Of a stretch of DNA of 64,000 bases, positions 11,127-22,877 are shown one piece after another. The notes below the pieces were generated by a model, which was given only the letters and a program-made list of their open reading frames with translations, searched no databases and was not told the origin of the DNA. Each line of letters begins with the position of its first letter. Position 1 is the stretch's first letter. The stretch comes from Pseudo-nitzschia pungens (Eukaryota; Bacillariophyta; Bacillariophyceae; Bacillariales; Bacillariaceae). Location: the NCBI GenBank assembly GCA_037355855.1, contig CM074759.1:1798001-1862000 (forward strand). The letters are read 5' to 3'. Both the position numbers and the translations under genes were made by a program.

Positions 11127-13581
11127 CTAGAGTCTCGATTCGCCAAGGAAGAGCCTGCTGTCTTCGTCATCTTCGTAAAACCCGTCACCCTCTTCGTCGT
11201 CTTCCGGATCGTTCTCCTCATTCCAAAGTGCCAGCAATTCGTCGTCGGAGTACACACTCTTGACTTCGTCTGCAAATGGATTGACACCATCGAACCAATG
11301 CTGCTTCGCCTTGGCCTCGGGCGATATTCCACGCTCGCGAATGGCACCCAACAGCTGTGTCCAGTCGTCCTTGGTTGGAATCTTGGCCTGCTTACCGCTC
11401 CATTTGAATCCGGGGAGCGACTGTAGGGCTTCGATTCGCTCACGAGTCAGGCGGTGGCCCTTTGTGTTTGATTTGTAGAAGTAACGCTGTTCGTTCAACC
11501 ACTGCCGGAGATCCTCGTTGACGAAATCGGTGACCTCGATTATGAGGTGACCGTGGATTTTTTCGTAGTCCCTCAGCCTTCCAAACATGGTCCACCACTG
11601 CTTTTCCCGGTACCGCCACACGAAATCAAGTTCTTCCAGCTGTTCGATTCGATCTTCGCTAAGCGTAGTGTAAATGCCGATTTCGTTCATCCGGTAAAAC
11701 GTCCGAAGATTCATGACCCAGCGGCCCAACTGAGGGTTCTCTTCGTACTCTTGTGGGACTTCGGCGTCCCCGTTTTTCTCTCTGTATTCCCGCAGCTCGG
11801 CCACCATTTCATTCCAGCGCTCCTCGTGGGTTTTCTTGATCTTGGGTCTGCTCTTGGCCCAAACAAAATCAATATTCTCCAAAGCCTCGATTCTATCCAC
11901 CGTCATGGTGGTCGATAGACCCTTGCGCCACCGCACATACTGTCGCCGTTGGTCCCGAACAAAATATTCCAGTTCGTAATTCGAATGGATATCGACCTGG
12001 CAGTGTCCGCGTTCGGCGTGGAAGTCCGAGAGCTGTTTGTACATGTTCTTCCAGTATCCTTTCCGCCACTTGCCGTCCTGTTGCGGAAAATCCAGCAATT
12101 CCCACAACCTCGGATATCCCTGTTGCCGGACGTATTTTCGTGTCCACTCGTTGAGATCGGGATCCTCGTTCTTGGTCACGGCGACGCGCCCGTAGCGTTC
12201 CTGATGCAATCGAAGCCTGGGAATCATTTCTTGCATCCGGAGTCGTCTTCGATCGCTGGGCTTCAACAACAGCACACCGAGCTCTTGCAAGGCTTCCAGC
12301 TTCTCGTCCGGGAGCTGATACCGTCGTTCCAGGGACTTGATCCACAGATACAGGTCCTCGTCGACCTCTGCTGTTACATTTGAGTGGCCGTGCACATCGT
12401 AGAAATTTTGAAGCTTGGGATAGTATTCCGTCCACATTCGGGAGCGTTGTCGGGACTTGGACGCCGATCCCACTTTCGAGGCGCGCGACTCGGCGTACCA
12501 CGAAAAGTTGAGCTCTTGCAGGGCCTCAAATCTTTTCCTCCGGCAGGTACCACTTCGATCCCCCGTCGTCGTTCGATCGGGAAGACGAGTTCAGTGATTG
12601 GTGGCGGTAGTTTTTCCGCAAAGACGAAATGTACTGAAAGAGGTCCGGGTCGTCCTCCTGTGTCACGTTGGCGTGCCCGTGCTGGTCGTGAAAGGCCTTC
12701 AACCGGGGAAAGTACTCTTCCCAGGTTCTACCACCCGGCCGAACGGTACGCGGCGGCGGGCATTTTTTCCACGAAAATTCAATGTCCGTGAGGGCCCGCA
12801 GCTTCTCGTCAGGAGAGCCTCCGCTTGGATTTCGGTATACTCGCGTTTGGGTTCGAGGAAGGTTCTGGTGCGTAGTTGTTTCGCAGAGAGTTAATGTACT
12901 GGTGGAGGTCCTTGTCGTCTTCCCGTGTAACGTTGCAGTGACCGTTGTTTCGATAAAACTCTTGCTAACCGCGGATAATAATAATCCCAAGTCTTTTTTT
13001 TGCTGGGAGCGTACCAGACAAAGTCTATCGCTTTCCAGGGATTCCATCTTTTCCGGCGAGAGTTTTTGCGTTTTCGAGGTCGACCTCTTGGCGGAAACGG
13101 AACTCGTATCGATCGACACCTGCCGGCGGTAGTTGTTTCGGAGCGACGACACAAATTTGAAGAGATCCGGATCGTCTTTTTCCGTCACATTGCTGTGCCC
13201 GTACGTGTCATAAAATTCTTGGAGTCGGGGAAAATAACTGTCCCAGCTTCGTCGTTTTTTGATCCGTATCGAGTGACCTTTTGTGATCGTTGCTGTGGAT
13301 ATAGTTGCCGATGTGGTTGTTGTTGCTTTTGCTCTTGCCATAGATGGTTCCGAAACATCGTTGTCTCGAGAACCGACCGCCGTCGACCCCCTTCGGACAG
13401 AGCCGTCTCGCAACGATTGAAATTGGTGGTCGTGGCAAAAGACAAAGTCCCGTTTTGTCTTGAATCCGGGAAGGGAACGGTGCGACGGGAGAAGAAGTCC
13501 GTGAACCCAAAACACCGAGACTACCATCATCAAGAGTTGGTACCGAAGGGGCATTCGGTACAACCGGTGAAACCGTCTCAT
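11127..13581 (-). CDS. Helicase-associated (HA) repeat protein, frame broken four times
   Basis: Protein of about 816 residues made of roughly eight helicase-associated (PF03457-like) repeats, each with a W-x(2-4)-Y/M-x2-L start, a GHxNV-type core and a DE(K/R)(L/I)EAL end. Start is ATG at 13579-13581, followed by a hydrophobic stretch (YQLLMMVVSVFWVHGLLL) that looks like a signal peptide; an acidic tail ends at TAG 11127-11129. The reading frame must slip +1 at four places to follow the repeats: about 13031-13035 (into AIDFVWYAPS), 12959-12965 (into EFYRNNGHCNV), 12809-12813 (at TCC-TGA, into DEKLRAL) and 12526-12532 (at ATT-TGA, into EALQELNFSW). Removing four bases gives exactly 817 codons. 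Function of such repeats outside helicases is unknown; nucleic-acid binding is presumed. Confidence 0.8.
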
Positions 13582-14514
13582 CCTCGCTCGCTTTCTTGCT
13601 CGAATTTTGGATGGATTCTTTTCTGCGATTATAGTGTAGCTGTTGCTGCGGTACTAGTTTCGTAACAATCGTGCGTTCAGATTCTGGTTTCCATCGCTAG
13701 GTATTGAGGGGGCACGTGGACAAAGCGAGTGAAGTAGCGTTGCTATTGTTGGTCGATGGTGCAAAGATGGATTGCTTCGCTATAATCAGGTGAAAAAGTA
13801 CAAGTAACTTATTGAATACGGTAGTAGAACTTTGTTTTTATGATTTGTGGCTGCAGTCAACGAGTAATTACTCGTAGTAGTTTCGTGAAGAACACAACGA
13901 GAAAGAGAGAATGCGAATCGATGATGATTCATTCATTCTATCCGATTTTTTTGCTCGTCTTGTCGTTCAGTCTTTTTCACTCGCCGCGAACGAATGAATT
14001 TTTTTTAATCTCAATCTCAATCACCGCACTTTTCACAAAAACGCAATGATGGTTTTGCTTGGTGCATGGACAGACCTTTTTCACAGGAAGTTACGCTTTT
14101 CGCGCCGGCATTTCCTTCTTGAATTTTTAGCTTTGTCAAGTTTCCCATGGCTCCCATGAAAAATGCGCGCCGTCAAAACAGGTTTGGCGCCCACCAAAGT
14201 TGATTCTGGATGATTCCATACAATGTTTAACTGCGGAATTGATCCTCGTTCATGCATTGGACATGGACATGGTGTTGAGGACTCCGCGGCAGAGCAATCA
14301 CCGAACATCATCACGTAAGCCTTACTTTTTACCTAACCGGTCTGTGATAACTCTAACTGTTCTTTGCAACGAATAGCCGAACCTAACAACAACTCCCAAC
14401 TTGCTTCTAGCCAGAGCCGAGCCAACAATCACATCCGCGATCGATCCAAGCGTTCGTTTCCGCTAACAAAACAACAGCACAAGAAGCGGCAGAAGCAGAA
14501 AAGAAAAAAACACC
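13582..14514. other. Divergent promoter region
   Basis: Lies between the minus-strand HA-repeat gene and plus-strand SSRP1. No coding frame of note. The 60 bases before the SSRP1 ATG are A-rich, ending CACC-ATG-G, a strong initiation context. Confidence 0.5.
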
Positions 14515-17500
14515 ATGGCATCTGCGGAAGGCGGATCCACTTCCACCACCGCGTGGAAGCACATCGGCCTCCACGGACACTCGGTGGGAACTTTTGCCTG
14601 CGCGGACGCCGGTGTCCAGTGGAAATCGGCGCTGTACGGGCGAGAAGACGCGGACGGCGTCACTGCTTCCACGCGCAACATCCCCAAGGACGCCATAGAA
14701 AAGGCGGCCTGGACCGTCTTTGGCAAGAGCGGTCACCTGCGAATCAACCTCACGCCAAAGGAAAACACCAAGGGGACCCAGCCACACGAGATGCGCTTCG
14801 ATGGTTTTCCCATGGCGGCCTACGAGAACCTCAAGGACGTCTTTCAGGAGTTATACGGAATCGAGATCACGAAGCTCAACATGAGCTCGGCCGGAACGCA
14901 GTATGGACAATCGAAAATCAAGGGGAAGAAACTGGTCTTTCGGCACTGCATTCTAGAGGATGCCGACGAAGAGGGAGAAGTAAGTCGTTTGTTAGACCGT
15001 ACCCGGGTTTGGCAAGGAGCACGGTGTTTCATCGCGTCACATTGAGCTGAATTGCGATTGAACAGGAGTCGTTCTGATTGAAAGATTGTTTTTTAATGTT
15101 TTGTTTCATCAATTCGCCCTTTTTGGGTGTCTCTCATGCGTTGCAATACTCTAACCCCGCCGCCAGGAATTCGAGGTCCGCACGGGGGACGAAATGATGT
15201 CGATGGACCTGGCGGAGGTCTCGCAGTGCGTGCTGCCGGGAAACAACCGAAACGAGGTCGAGCTGCAGTTTCCGGAATCGGACGCCGTGGAAGCCAACAA
15301 CGATCAGCTGGTCAGCATTCGTTTCTTCATCCCGCCCGATCCGGAGGCCGACCCCTCGGACAAGACCATCAAGTCCAACGCCGAGTTGCTCCAGCAGCGC
15401 ATCATGCAGATGGCCAACATTCGCAAGACGACAGGGGACGTCATTGGTGCGTGTTCTTTGCAGCCGTGTTTGCTTTGCGTTGTAGTTTCAGAGAGTGTCG
15501 GACGGAACATGGTTCCTGGAGTCTTTGGTCCTCACACGTTCTTTTGCTGGTGCGTTTTCGTTTGTGGCTGTCGCAAACAATTTCACAACTACTTTGCAGT
15601 CGAATTCGATTTGGAGAAGGGAAGCTTTCTTACACCTCGCGGGAGATACTCTATCGAGTTATGTAGGTATAGATATGCAAATAGTAATTCATCGTGGCAA
15701 CTTCTTTTCGTTGTCGCCGAACGTCATGCTTGGAGCGACCAGGTGTTCGGGAATCCATACAATCCGATCCGAACACTTTCTCATCTTTGACTCGGTTTTG
15801 CTGCAACTGCGTTTTGTTTGTTCCATTCCATTTCTTCTTGGCGGGCTACACGTACCTGCGTTGTTTTCTTGTTCCCATTTCCACAAACAGACGAACGATT
15901 CTTTCGAATGCGAGGACAAAAATACGATTACAAAATCAAATACGACGACATTTCCAGGCTCTTCTTGCTTCCAAAACCCGACGATGTCCACATGGCCTTT
16001 GTCATTGCACTGGATAAACCAATTCGTCAGGGTCAGCAGCGGTACCAATACCTGGTCCTTCAAACCAACAAGGACCCCGACGAGGTGCGCGTCAATCTCG
16101 ACGAAGACACCCTCAAGAAGGAGTACGGGGACGATCTGCAACCCATCATGAGAGGATCGCTCTCGAACCTGGTGGCCAAGACCTTCAAGATCATTGCCAA
16201 GAAAAAGGTCTTTATTCCCGGCAAGTTCTCGAACGCCAACCAGGAACCCTGCGTCAAGTGCGCGCTCAGGGCCAACGAGGGTTTGCTCTATCCGCTGGAG
16301 AAGCAGTTTGTCTTTATCCACAAGCCCCCGGTCCTCATCCGCTTCAACGAGGTCGAGAGCGTGGAATTCCAGCGATACGCCGGTGGACAAGGCTCGACGC
16401 GCAACTTTGATTTGTGCGTCAGCCTCAAGGCCAGTGCTGCCAGTACCGCCAACCAACAGGAATACGTCTTTTCCGGAATCGATCGGTCCGACTACACCGG
16501 GCTGTACAACTTTCTCTCGACCAAGAACATCCGCATCAAGAACCTACAAGAAATCGGCGGCGTCCAGGAACAGGCGGTGCCCGTCTACAACGAGGACGAG
16601 ATCTATGGTGGACCCGACCACGAAATGGAAGAAGAATCCGAAGACGAGGACTACGATGAGGCAGCGGCCGCCCAGGATGCCGCCAATGATAGCGAGAGCG
16701 ACATGTCCGAAGACGACGACGATTTTGGCTCGGAAATCGACGACGACCTGGATTCCGATCTGGAGGAAGCCCGCGGTGAACCGAAAAAGAAGAAAAAACG
16801 CGACGACAGCGACGATGAGGACGACGACGATCTCATCGAAGACGACTTGCCTTCCGAGAAGAAAAAGCGCAAGAAGAAAGACGTCGAATCCGCACCCATC
16901 AGCAAGAAGAAACCAAAGAAGGATCCGAACAAACCGAAACGAGCGCAGACGGCATTCATGATCTTCAGCAACGAAAACCGAGAGCGCTTCAAGAGGGCAA
17001 ATCCCGATCTCAAGTTTGGAGACCTGGCCAAGCTGATCGGTACCGAATACAAGGCTTTGGGCAAAGAGGAGCTGGCCGAGCTCGAGAAGAAGGTACGTTG
17101 GTTCCTTTCGTGTCTGGGGATCAATGCTCGCGCCGCATCCACCTGTGTGGATTCGTTCCTCTGGATCATTTCCAATTTACCCTGACATGTTTTTGTTCGT
17201 TTTGTTTTCGCTTTCCCCGCAGGTCGAAAAGGAGAAGGCGCGATACGAGCGTGAAATGAGAGACTACAAACCGCCCGCGGGTTACGAAGATAGTGAGACG
17301 AAGGGGAAAGGGAAAGCCAAGAAGACAAAGAAAGATCCAAACGCTCCGAAGCGAGCAACAACTGCCTTCATGTTTTATTCAACAAAAATGCGTCCGATTA
17401 TCAAGGAGGAACAACCCGACATTAAATTTACGGAAATGGGTAAATTGATTGGTGAAAAGTGGCGAGAATTGAGCGCCGACGACAAGAGGGAATTCGAAAT

Positions 17501-17573
17501 CAAGGCCGAAAAGGACAAGGAACGCTACAGCAAAGAGATGGCAAAGTATAAGGCGAAGAAGCAGGACGACTGA
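14515..17573 (+). CDS. SSRP1: FACT complex subunit SSRP1 with two C-terminal HMG boxes
   Basis: Histone chaperone subunit that reorganises nucleosomes during transcription and replication in the nucleus, 786 residues. Exons: 14515-14979, 15167-15446, 15600-15662, 15891-17092, 17223-17573, all GT-AG and in phase. The 63-nt exon 3 encodes the conserved FLTPRGRYSIEL segment. Order: POB3-type N-terminal PH domain, structure-specific-recognition domain with RLFLLPKPDDVHMAFVIAL, Rtt106-like PH domain, a long Asp/Glu tract (about 545-610), Lys-rich linker, then two HMG boxes each opened by DPNKPKRA or DPNAPKRA. Animal SSRP1 has one HMG box and yeast Pob3 has none, so a tandem pair is notable. The C-terminus is a basic Lys tail. 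TGA at 17571-17573. Confidence 0.95.
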
Positions 17574-17801
17574 AGACGGTATAGACGAGAACGACAGCGA
17601 CGACCACAGCGACTAGATTGTTTCCCATCGCGGTAAAACTGCACATAATAAAATAATAATCATATAATGAATCGAATGCGTTCGCTGATTGACAATGCTT
17701 TCGAACCCAGTTGTCGCAGAGTAGAATTGTTGTTTTACAGTGAACAAAATTATTGATAAACTCGCCGAATTGTGGATGGATACAGAGCTCGCGGATTCTT
17801 C

Positions 17802-18628
17802 TTATTCTTCTTTCAACAGAATGAATGTTGTACCTTTGTTTCCTCTCGAAATTCTGACATTGTCCGAAAGATATGTGATGTCGATCCATCCCTTGACGGC
17901 ATCCCGAAGAATTGGCAAGCGGAACGGAACCGGGTAGGGTATCGAAAAATCGGAACCAAATTCGAACCGTCCCTCGTCGAACACAAAATCGATGCGAGAG
18001 TCGGGCCGATTCTCGTCTTCCATGGCTTCGTCCCCGACAAACGAAACTCCCAGTATGTTCAGTCCGAGCACCTTGCCATCACCCTTTCGTTCCGTGAGTT
18101 CCGGAAGGGGATAGGCCGCGGTGGAGGCCAGGGCATCGACCTTGAGCTCGTTCGTTTCGCTGAACTTGACGACCTGGCTGACGATCAACTTTCCGGCATC
18201 ATTTACGATGATGTCCTGGTAGATCGGAAAGGCACTCGAGCTGACTGCTTTTCTCTGGATCGGACTCGCCGTGTTCGCATTGTCTGTGTGCAACAACCTC
18301 CACCGCCCGTAAACAGGAAGGACTAATGGCCGGTTGCGCAATGCTGGGGGTTCGTTCGAGCTCGGCAACCAGTTCTTGGATGCGGTTGTTCGTCGACAAT
18401 CGGTTTCTCGTCCCCGAGTTCCCGTATCGTTTGGATCAGATCGTTTTCGAGACTCGCGGTCGTCGACGGCGAAACACGACCGTCGTTGTTCCCGATACCA
18501 CCGAAAGATCCGAAAAGATTCTTCGGCACGAGATTCTGCAATCCGTCGACAACCAGGGCTTCGATCGATATCAAAACCAGGAATACGGAAGCCCTCGCAA
18601 TGAATTTTGTTGCGTTGCGCCGAAACAT
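17802..18628 (-). CDS. Plastid lipid-associated protein (PAP/fibrillin), frame broken twice
   Basis: Member of the PAP/fibrillin family (PF04755-like), lipid-binding proteins of plastid membranes and plastoglobules, about 274 residues. The frame is open to 18697 but the first ATG is 18626-18628 (MFRRNATKF), followed by a signal-like helix ARASVFLVLISIEALVV, suiting import into a secondary plastid. Family hallmarks: GRWRLLHTDNANTASPIQRK in the front half and the closing TYLSDNVRISRGNKGTTFIL block. Frame slips of +1 are needed at about 18385-18392 (into RIQELVAELER) and 18311-18322 (into VYGRWRLLHT). With two bases removed the gene is exactly 275 codons. TAA at 17802-17804. Divergent from the plastid IF-2 gene. 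Confidence 0.8.
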
Positions 18629-19462
18629 GATGGATTTTTCCAGTCCCTTCGAAACCGGTTGCCGAAAGTTAGGTGGGTTGTCTATGGTTGCGACCAACCA
18701 GATGATCTATTTTGCATCGACGGAATTGCGAAAAGCGACGGACAATCCTCTTCTTCGAACACAATCGACAATCGACAATCGCGCAGACCTGAACTCAGTA
18801 ATCTTATCGGTACGATACCGGTACCTTACTTTACTCGATTAGACGAATGATAAGGTTACTAATTGTTCGGTGAGTAAGGGTTCACGGACGCGGGACCAGT
18901 GAGTGAGTCGAATGAATCATCGCGTTTTGATAAGTACGAACGAACACGTCATAAACGTCATTGATGTGTCTTCGAACAACAGTCACAATTTTGTCAACAA
19001 CAGTTTCCCGAGTCTTACTCATTCCGGTTCCCTCCTTGCAGATTTTTCAGGATGCTTGACGCCCCCCCAAAAAGCTTGTCTGTCTTCACACCGGTTCCAC
19101 GTACACGTAGTCTCGAAAAGAACGGAAAAATCGGACTCACTCATCCCCGTACGTTCCTGTTACCAATCACATCCATACAAGTATTGTTATGATCGACAAC
19201 GATCGTCGTACGGTATTGGGTTTCTTCTTTTGTTCCTCGATTGATGGTAATCTTATCACAAAAGCGTTGTCAACGTTGAAAACGTTTGCTGGAATCGAAT
19301 TGTTCGGCAACGTATCCGTAGCCTTGAACATTGAACTACGACTAGTTGTGTTCGTGCTATATTGGAACTCCAGGTACTCGGGCTTTCGTGAGAGTCCATT
19401 AGAATCGATTTTCTTGCAGGGAAAAAAGTCAACGGGTTGCAAACCGATTGCCTCGAAAGAAA
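18629..19462. other. Divergent intergenic region between two plastid-protein genes
   Basis: Holds the promoters of PAP/fibrillin (minus) and IF-2 (plus). No convincing gene; open frames here (18903-19244, 19189-19632) lack any family likeness, and the latter overlaps IF-2 exon 1 in another frame. Confidence 0.5.
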
Positions 19463-22400
19463 ATGAAAAATGTCTGCAGCAAGCTAAGCTGTCTGCTTTT
19501 GGGAGTCTGGGCAGCCGTGTTTGTGTCGGGATTCGCTCCCAGACCTACGCACGTCGTTACATCGACCGGGTCTTTTTCACCCGCTCTGTCGCCGTTCTCG
19601 GAACAGTGTTCGTCGTAAGTAAACAGGAATGAACCAACCGGGTACTTTGGAAGTTGTCGTATACCCAACTCATGGTTTGACGCGTTTCTCTCCTTGCGCT
19701 TGTATCAATTTCCCTCGAACGTTCAATCGAACCTATCTCATATCGTCACCTTGTTCGCGCGAATCGGGCTGTTTCTTTTGTCGAAAATCTGCACGTGGTG
19801 TACCAGAGGATCCAAACTCGTGCTCCTTTCCACCGCAACTCCTAACGATACGAGAAATCAAAGAAGCAGAGGCGGCCCCAACGGAAGCTACGGGAGAGGA
19901 CGCGGTGACGGAAGCTTCGGGAGAGGACGTGGAGACGGAAGCTTCGGGAGAGGACGTGGAGGGAGAGGAGATGGTCGCGGAAGGGGACGCGGGAGAGGAG
20001 GACGCGGCGGAGGCAGAACTCCCATGCTGAAACTCGAAAATCCTTTGAAAATTCAACGGGTGCAACAGGCTCCGCAGCGACGAGAGTACAACAATAACAG
20101 ACAAGACGATGACAGCGGCAACAACAACCAGAGACGCGGCGGGGGCGGTAGAGATTCTAACCCGTCGGATTCCGATAATGGCGGAAAACAAGATCGATCT
20201 TCCTCGGGTCCTAAATTTGGTGCCGGAAGTAAGTACTCAAAGTCGAACAATCCAAACCAACGAAAAAAACATGATGCGTTGAAACAAAGAATATCGTCGG
20301 GTGTAGTACGCCGGGGAGTGACTAAGTATTGAGAAACTATCGATTCTAGGTCGGGGGAACATGTGAAACATCATCTTGTTGCCACATGACCGTCGGTTCA
20401 AAATCGAATGTTCTTCTTCTATGTCGTGAACTTTCGGCACCGATTTCATTGTGTATGCATCAAACAATCCAATATGACAACAGTGATATCACATCTGACA
20501 TTGGCCTAATACCTTCTTACCGTAATCTTTTGAACCCATTGAAACCGCAGGTGGAGGTGATACCGGTGGAGGTGGTGGAGACTTCAGTAGAAATAATGAT
20601 CGACGAAAGCGTCAACCAGGTGCCCGACGAGGACCCAACGAACGCCAAGAGAGGGACGGAAAGAATCGAGGAAAGACTTCCCTTCGCCTCGCCACAACCG
20701 GAAGACGTCAAAGACGCAGTTCTGGCCGCGGAAGTCTGCGAAAGAGGGACAGAACTGCCGAGAAAGAAGCGAAGGCAGAGGCTGCGGAGGAACGGCGAAC
20801 GGTCGTTTTGCCAGAGTACGTCATCACCCGTTCTGGGATAAACTTCACGCTGTTTCGTCACGTCACATTTGAAATACTCACTTGCTTGTGCCCATTTGCA
20901 GAGGTCCTATTTCGGTCGGTGCTCTGGCCGAAATTATCGATGAGAAGCCGGTGGCAATTATTAAGTTTTTGATGACCGATTGTGGTGTTATGGCCTCCAT
21001 GACGCAAAATCTCGATCCATCAACTTGTGTGGCTGTTGTCGAAGGGTTCGGAAAGATTGTTGGAGGAGATGAGGACGACGAGGATATGGAGGACGCGGAA
21101 TTGGACGAAGACAGTGCTTTGGCGATGGGTTTTGTCGCCGAAGACGAGGACGAGGAATTGTTGCAACCCCGACCTCCTGTTGTAACCATCATGGGACACG
21201 TAGATCACGGAAAGACCTCGCTTCTCGATGCCATTCGCAACACCCGTGTGACAGCAGGTGAGGCGGGTGGTATCACACAACATATTGCGGCCTACGAAGT
21301 CGAACACAACGGACAAAGTATCACTTTCATTGATACACCAGGTCACGCTGCTTTCACGGACATGCGTGAAAGAGGAGCGAACATCACGGATATCGTGATT
21401 CTGGTGGTTGCAGCTGACGATGGAGTAAAGCAGCAGACTGCAGATTCCATTGTTTGTGCGAGACAAGCAGGTGTGCCTTTGGTTGTGGCAATCAACAAAA
21501 TCGATCTCGAGACAGCTGATCCTACCAGAGTGATGACCGAATTGACTCAATACGATATTCTGACTGAGGAATTCGGAGGAGAGGTGTTGTCGTCACAAAT
21601 TAGTGCAAAGCAGAAGACCAATTTGGATGATCTCCTTGATAAGATCATGCTACAGGCTGAAATTCAAGATTTGAAGGCAAATCCTGATCGAAATGCTGAA
21701 GCTTTCGTGGTTGAAGCCAACGTTGAAACTGGGCTCGGAACTGTTGCCACGTCTTTGGTTAAGAAGGGAACATTGAAGGTCGGTGATATTTTTGCCGCCG
21801 GTGAGACTTACGGAAAGGTGCGAGCACTTATTTCGACCAACGACGGAAAGACCAGACTGAAAGAGGTTGGACCTTCGACACCTGTTCGTATCGTTGGATT
21901 CGAAGGTATTCCTTCGGCAGGTGATTCGCTTGTTGTCGTTGATGACGAACAAACTGCAAGAACACTTGCCGAAAGTCGTCAAAGGTACGTGGTTCATCAC
22001 TGTTCTCGTTGATGCTCTTTGTTTACCCTTGCGCAGGAAACAATGAGATTCTCACACCCATATCGTCTCGATTCTCGACCATCGCAGGATTTCGCGTGAG
22101 AAATCATCGAACTCTTATCAAAATGCGCTGATGGACTCGGTTTCCCTCCAATTCGGGGCAAGCAAGGAACAACGCTTTATGTACGTCCTCGTCAAGGCTG
22201 ATGTGAAGGGATCTGCTGAAGCCTTGACTCATGCTCTGGAAAACCTCAAGCTCGAAAACGACGAAGCTGTTGTGACCGTCAAGGTTTTGGTCAGCGATGC
22301 TGGTGAAGTTTCGAAGAGTGATATCGCCATTGCGTCAGTGACACCAGGCACAACAGTTCTTGCCTTCAATGTTGCAGCGTCATATGCTGCAATGGAGGAT

Positions 22401-22778
22401 GCACGTATGCAAAACATTCCTCTTGAGTACTATAACATCGTGTATGATGCAATTGAGTCCGTTGAATCTAGAATGCAAGAAGTTCTTTCGCCCACACCAG
22501 AAGGAGAGTACACGGGAGCTGCAACTGTCCAGGAGGTATTCAATATCGGTGGTACAGGAAACATTGCAGGAAGCCGTTGCACGGACGGTATTTTGCGAAA
22601 AGGAGGAAACGTACGTGTTATGCGTGGTGACAAGATTCTCACTGAAACTTTCATCAAGACATTGCGTAATTTCAAGGCTGAGACGGATGTCATTGAAAGT
22701 GGTAACGAGTGCGGTATCGGCCTCGCCGATTTCGAGGACTTCGTGCCTGGAGATGTCATTGAGTGCTACGTAGAATAA
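19463..22778 (+). CDS. infB: Plastid translation initiation factor IF-2
   Basis: GTPase that places initiator fMet-tRNA on the organellar ribosome, 870 residues. Exons: 19463-19614, 19807-20228, 20551-20815, 20902-21984, 22088-22778; all phases agree. The N-terminus is a diatom bipartite plastid presequence: signal peptide (about residues 1-23) with junction VSG-FAP. Next comes an Arg/Gly-rich low-complexity region with three GRGRGDGSF-like repeats, then a basic helix entering the IF-2 core at LPEGPISVGALAE. G motifs: GHVDHGKT (21194-21217), GGITQHI, DTPGH, NKID and an SA loop. Domains II, III and the C-terminal fMet-tRNA-binding domain follow. Exon 3 has a second open frame; the one used here is fixed by phase at both borders and by the RTVVLPE match. 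Stop TAA 22776-22778. Confidence 0.93.
19890..19998 (+). repeat. 27-bp coding tandem repeat (Gly/Arg-rich)
   Basis: Within IF-2 exon 2, units of the form GGA-AGC-TTC/TAC-GGG-AGA-GGA-CGC/T-GGT/A-GAC occur three times and decay into a pure GRGRGR tract. Repeat of this kind is prone to copy-number change. Confidence 0.7.
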
Positions 22779-22877
22779 ATACTGGATATAACCACTTCAC
22801 GCCTTCGATAAGGATTCACTGTTCAAACTGGTTCATCTAGTTTTGTTTGTCTTATCTAGGAAAGCCGAAACAATTTC

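Noticed and set aside
16194..16961. Plus-strand Arg/Thr/Ser frame within SSRP1
   Set aside because: Alternative frame of a confirmed exon.
20386..20841. Acidic frame VEVIPVEVVE over IF-2 exon 3
   Set aside because: Splice phase at both ends and the RTVVLPE match select the other frame.
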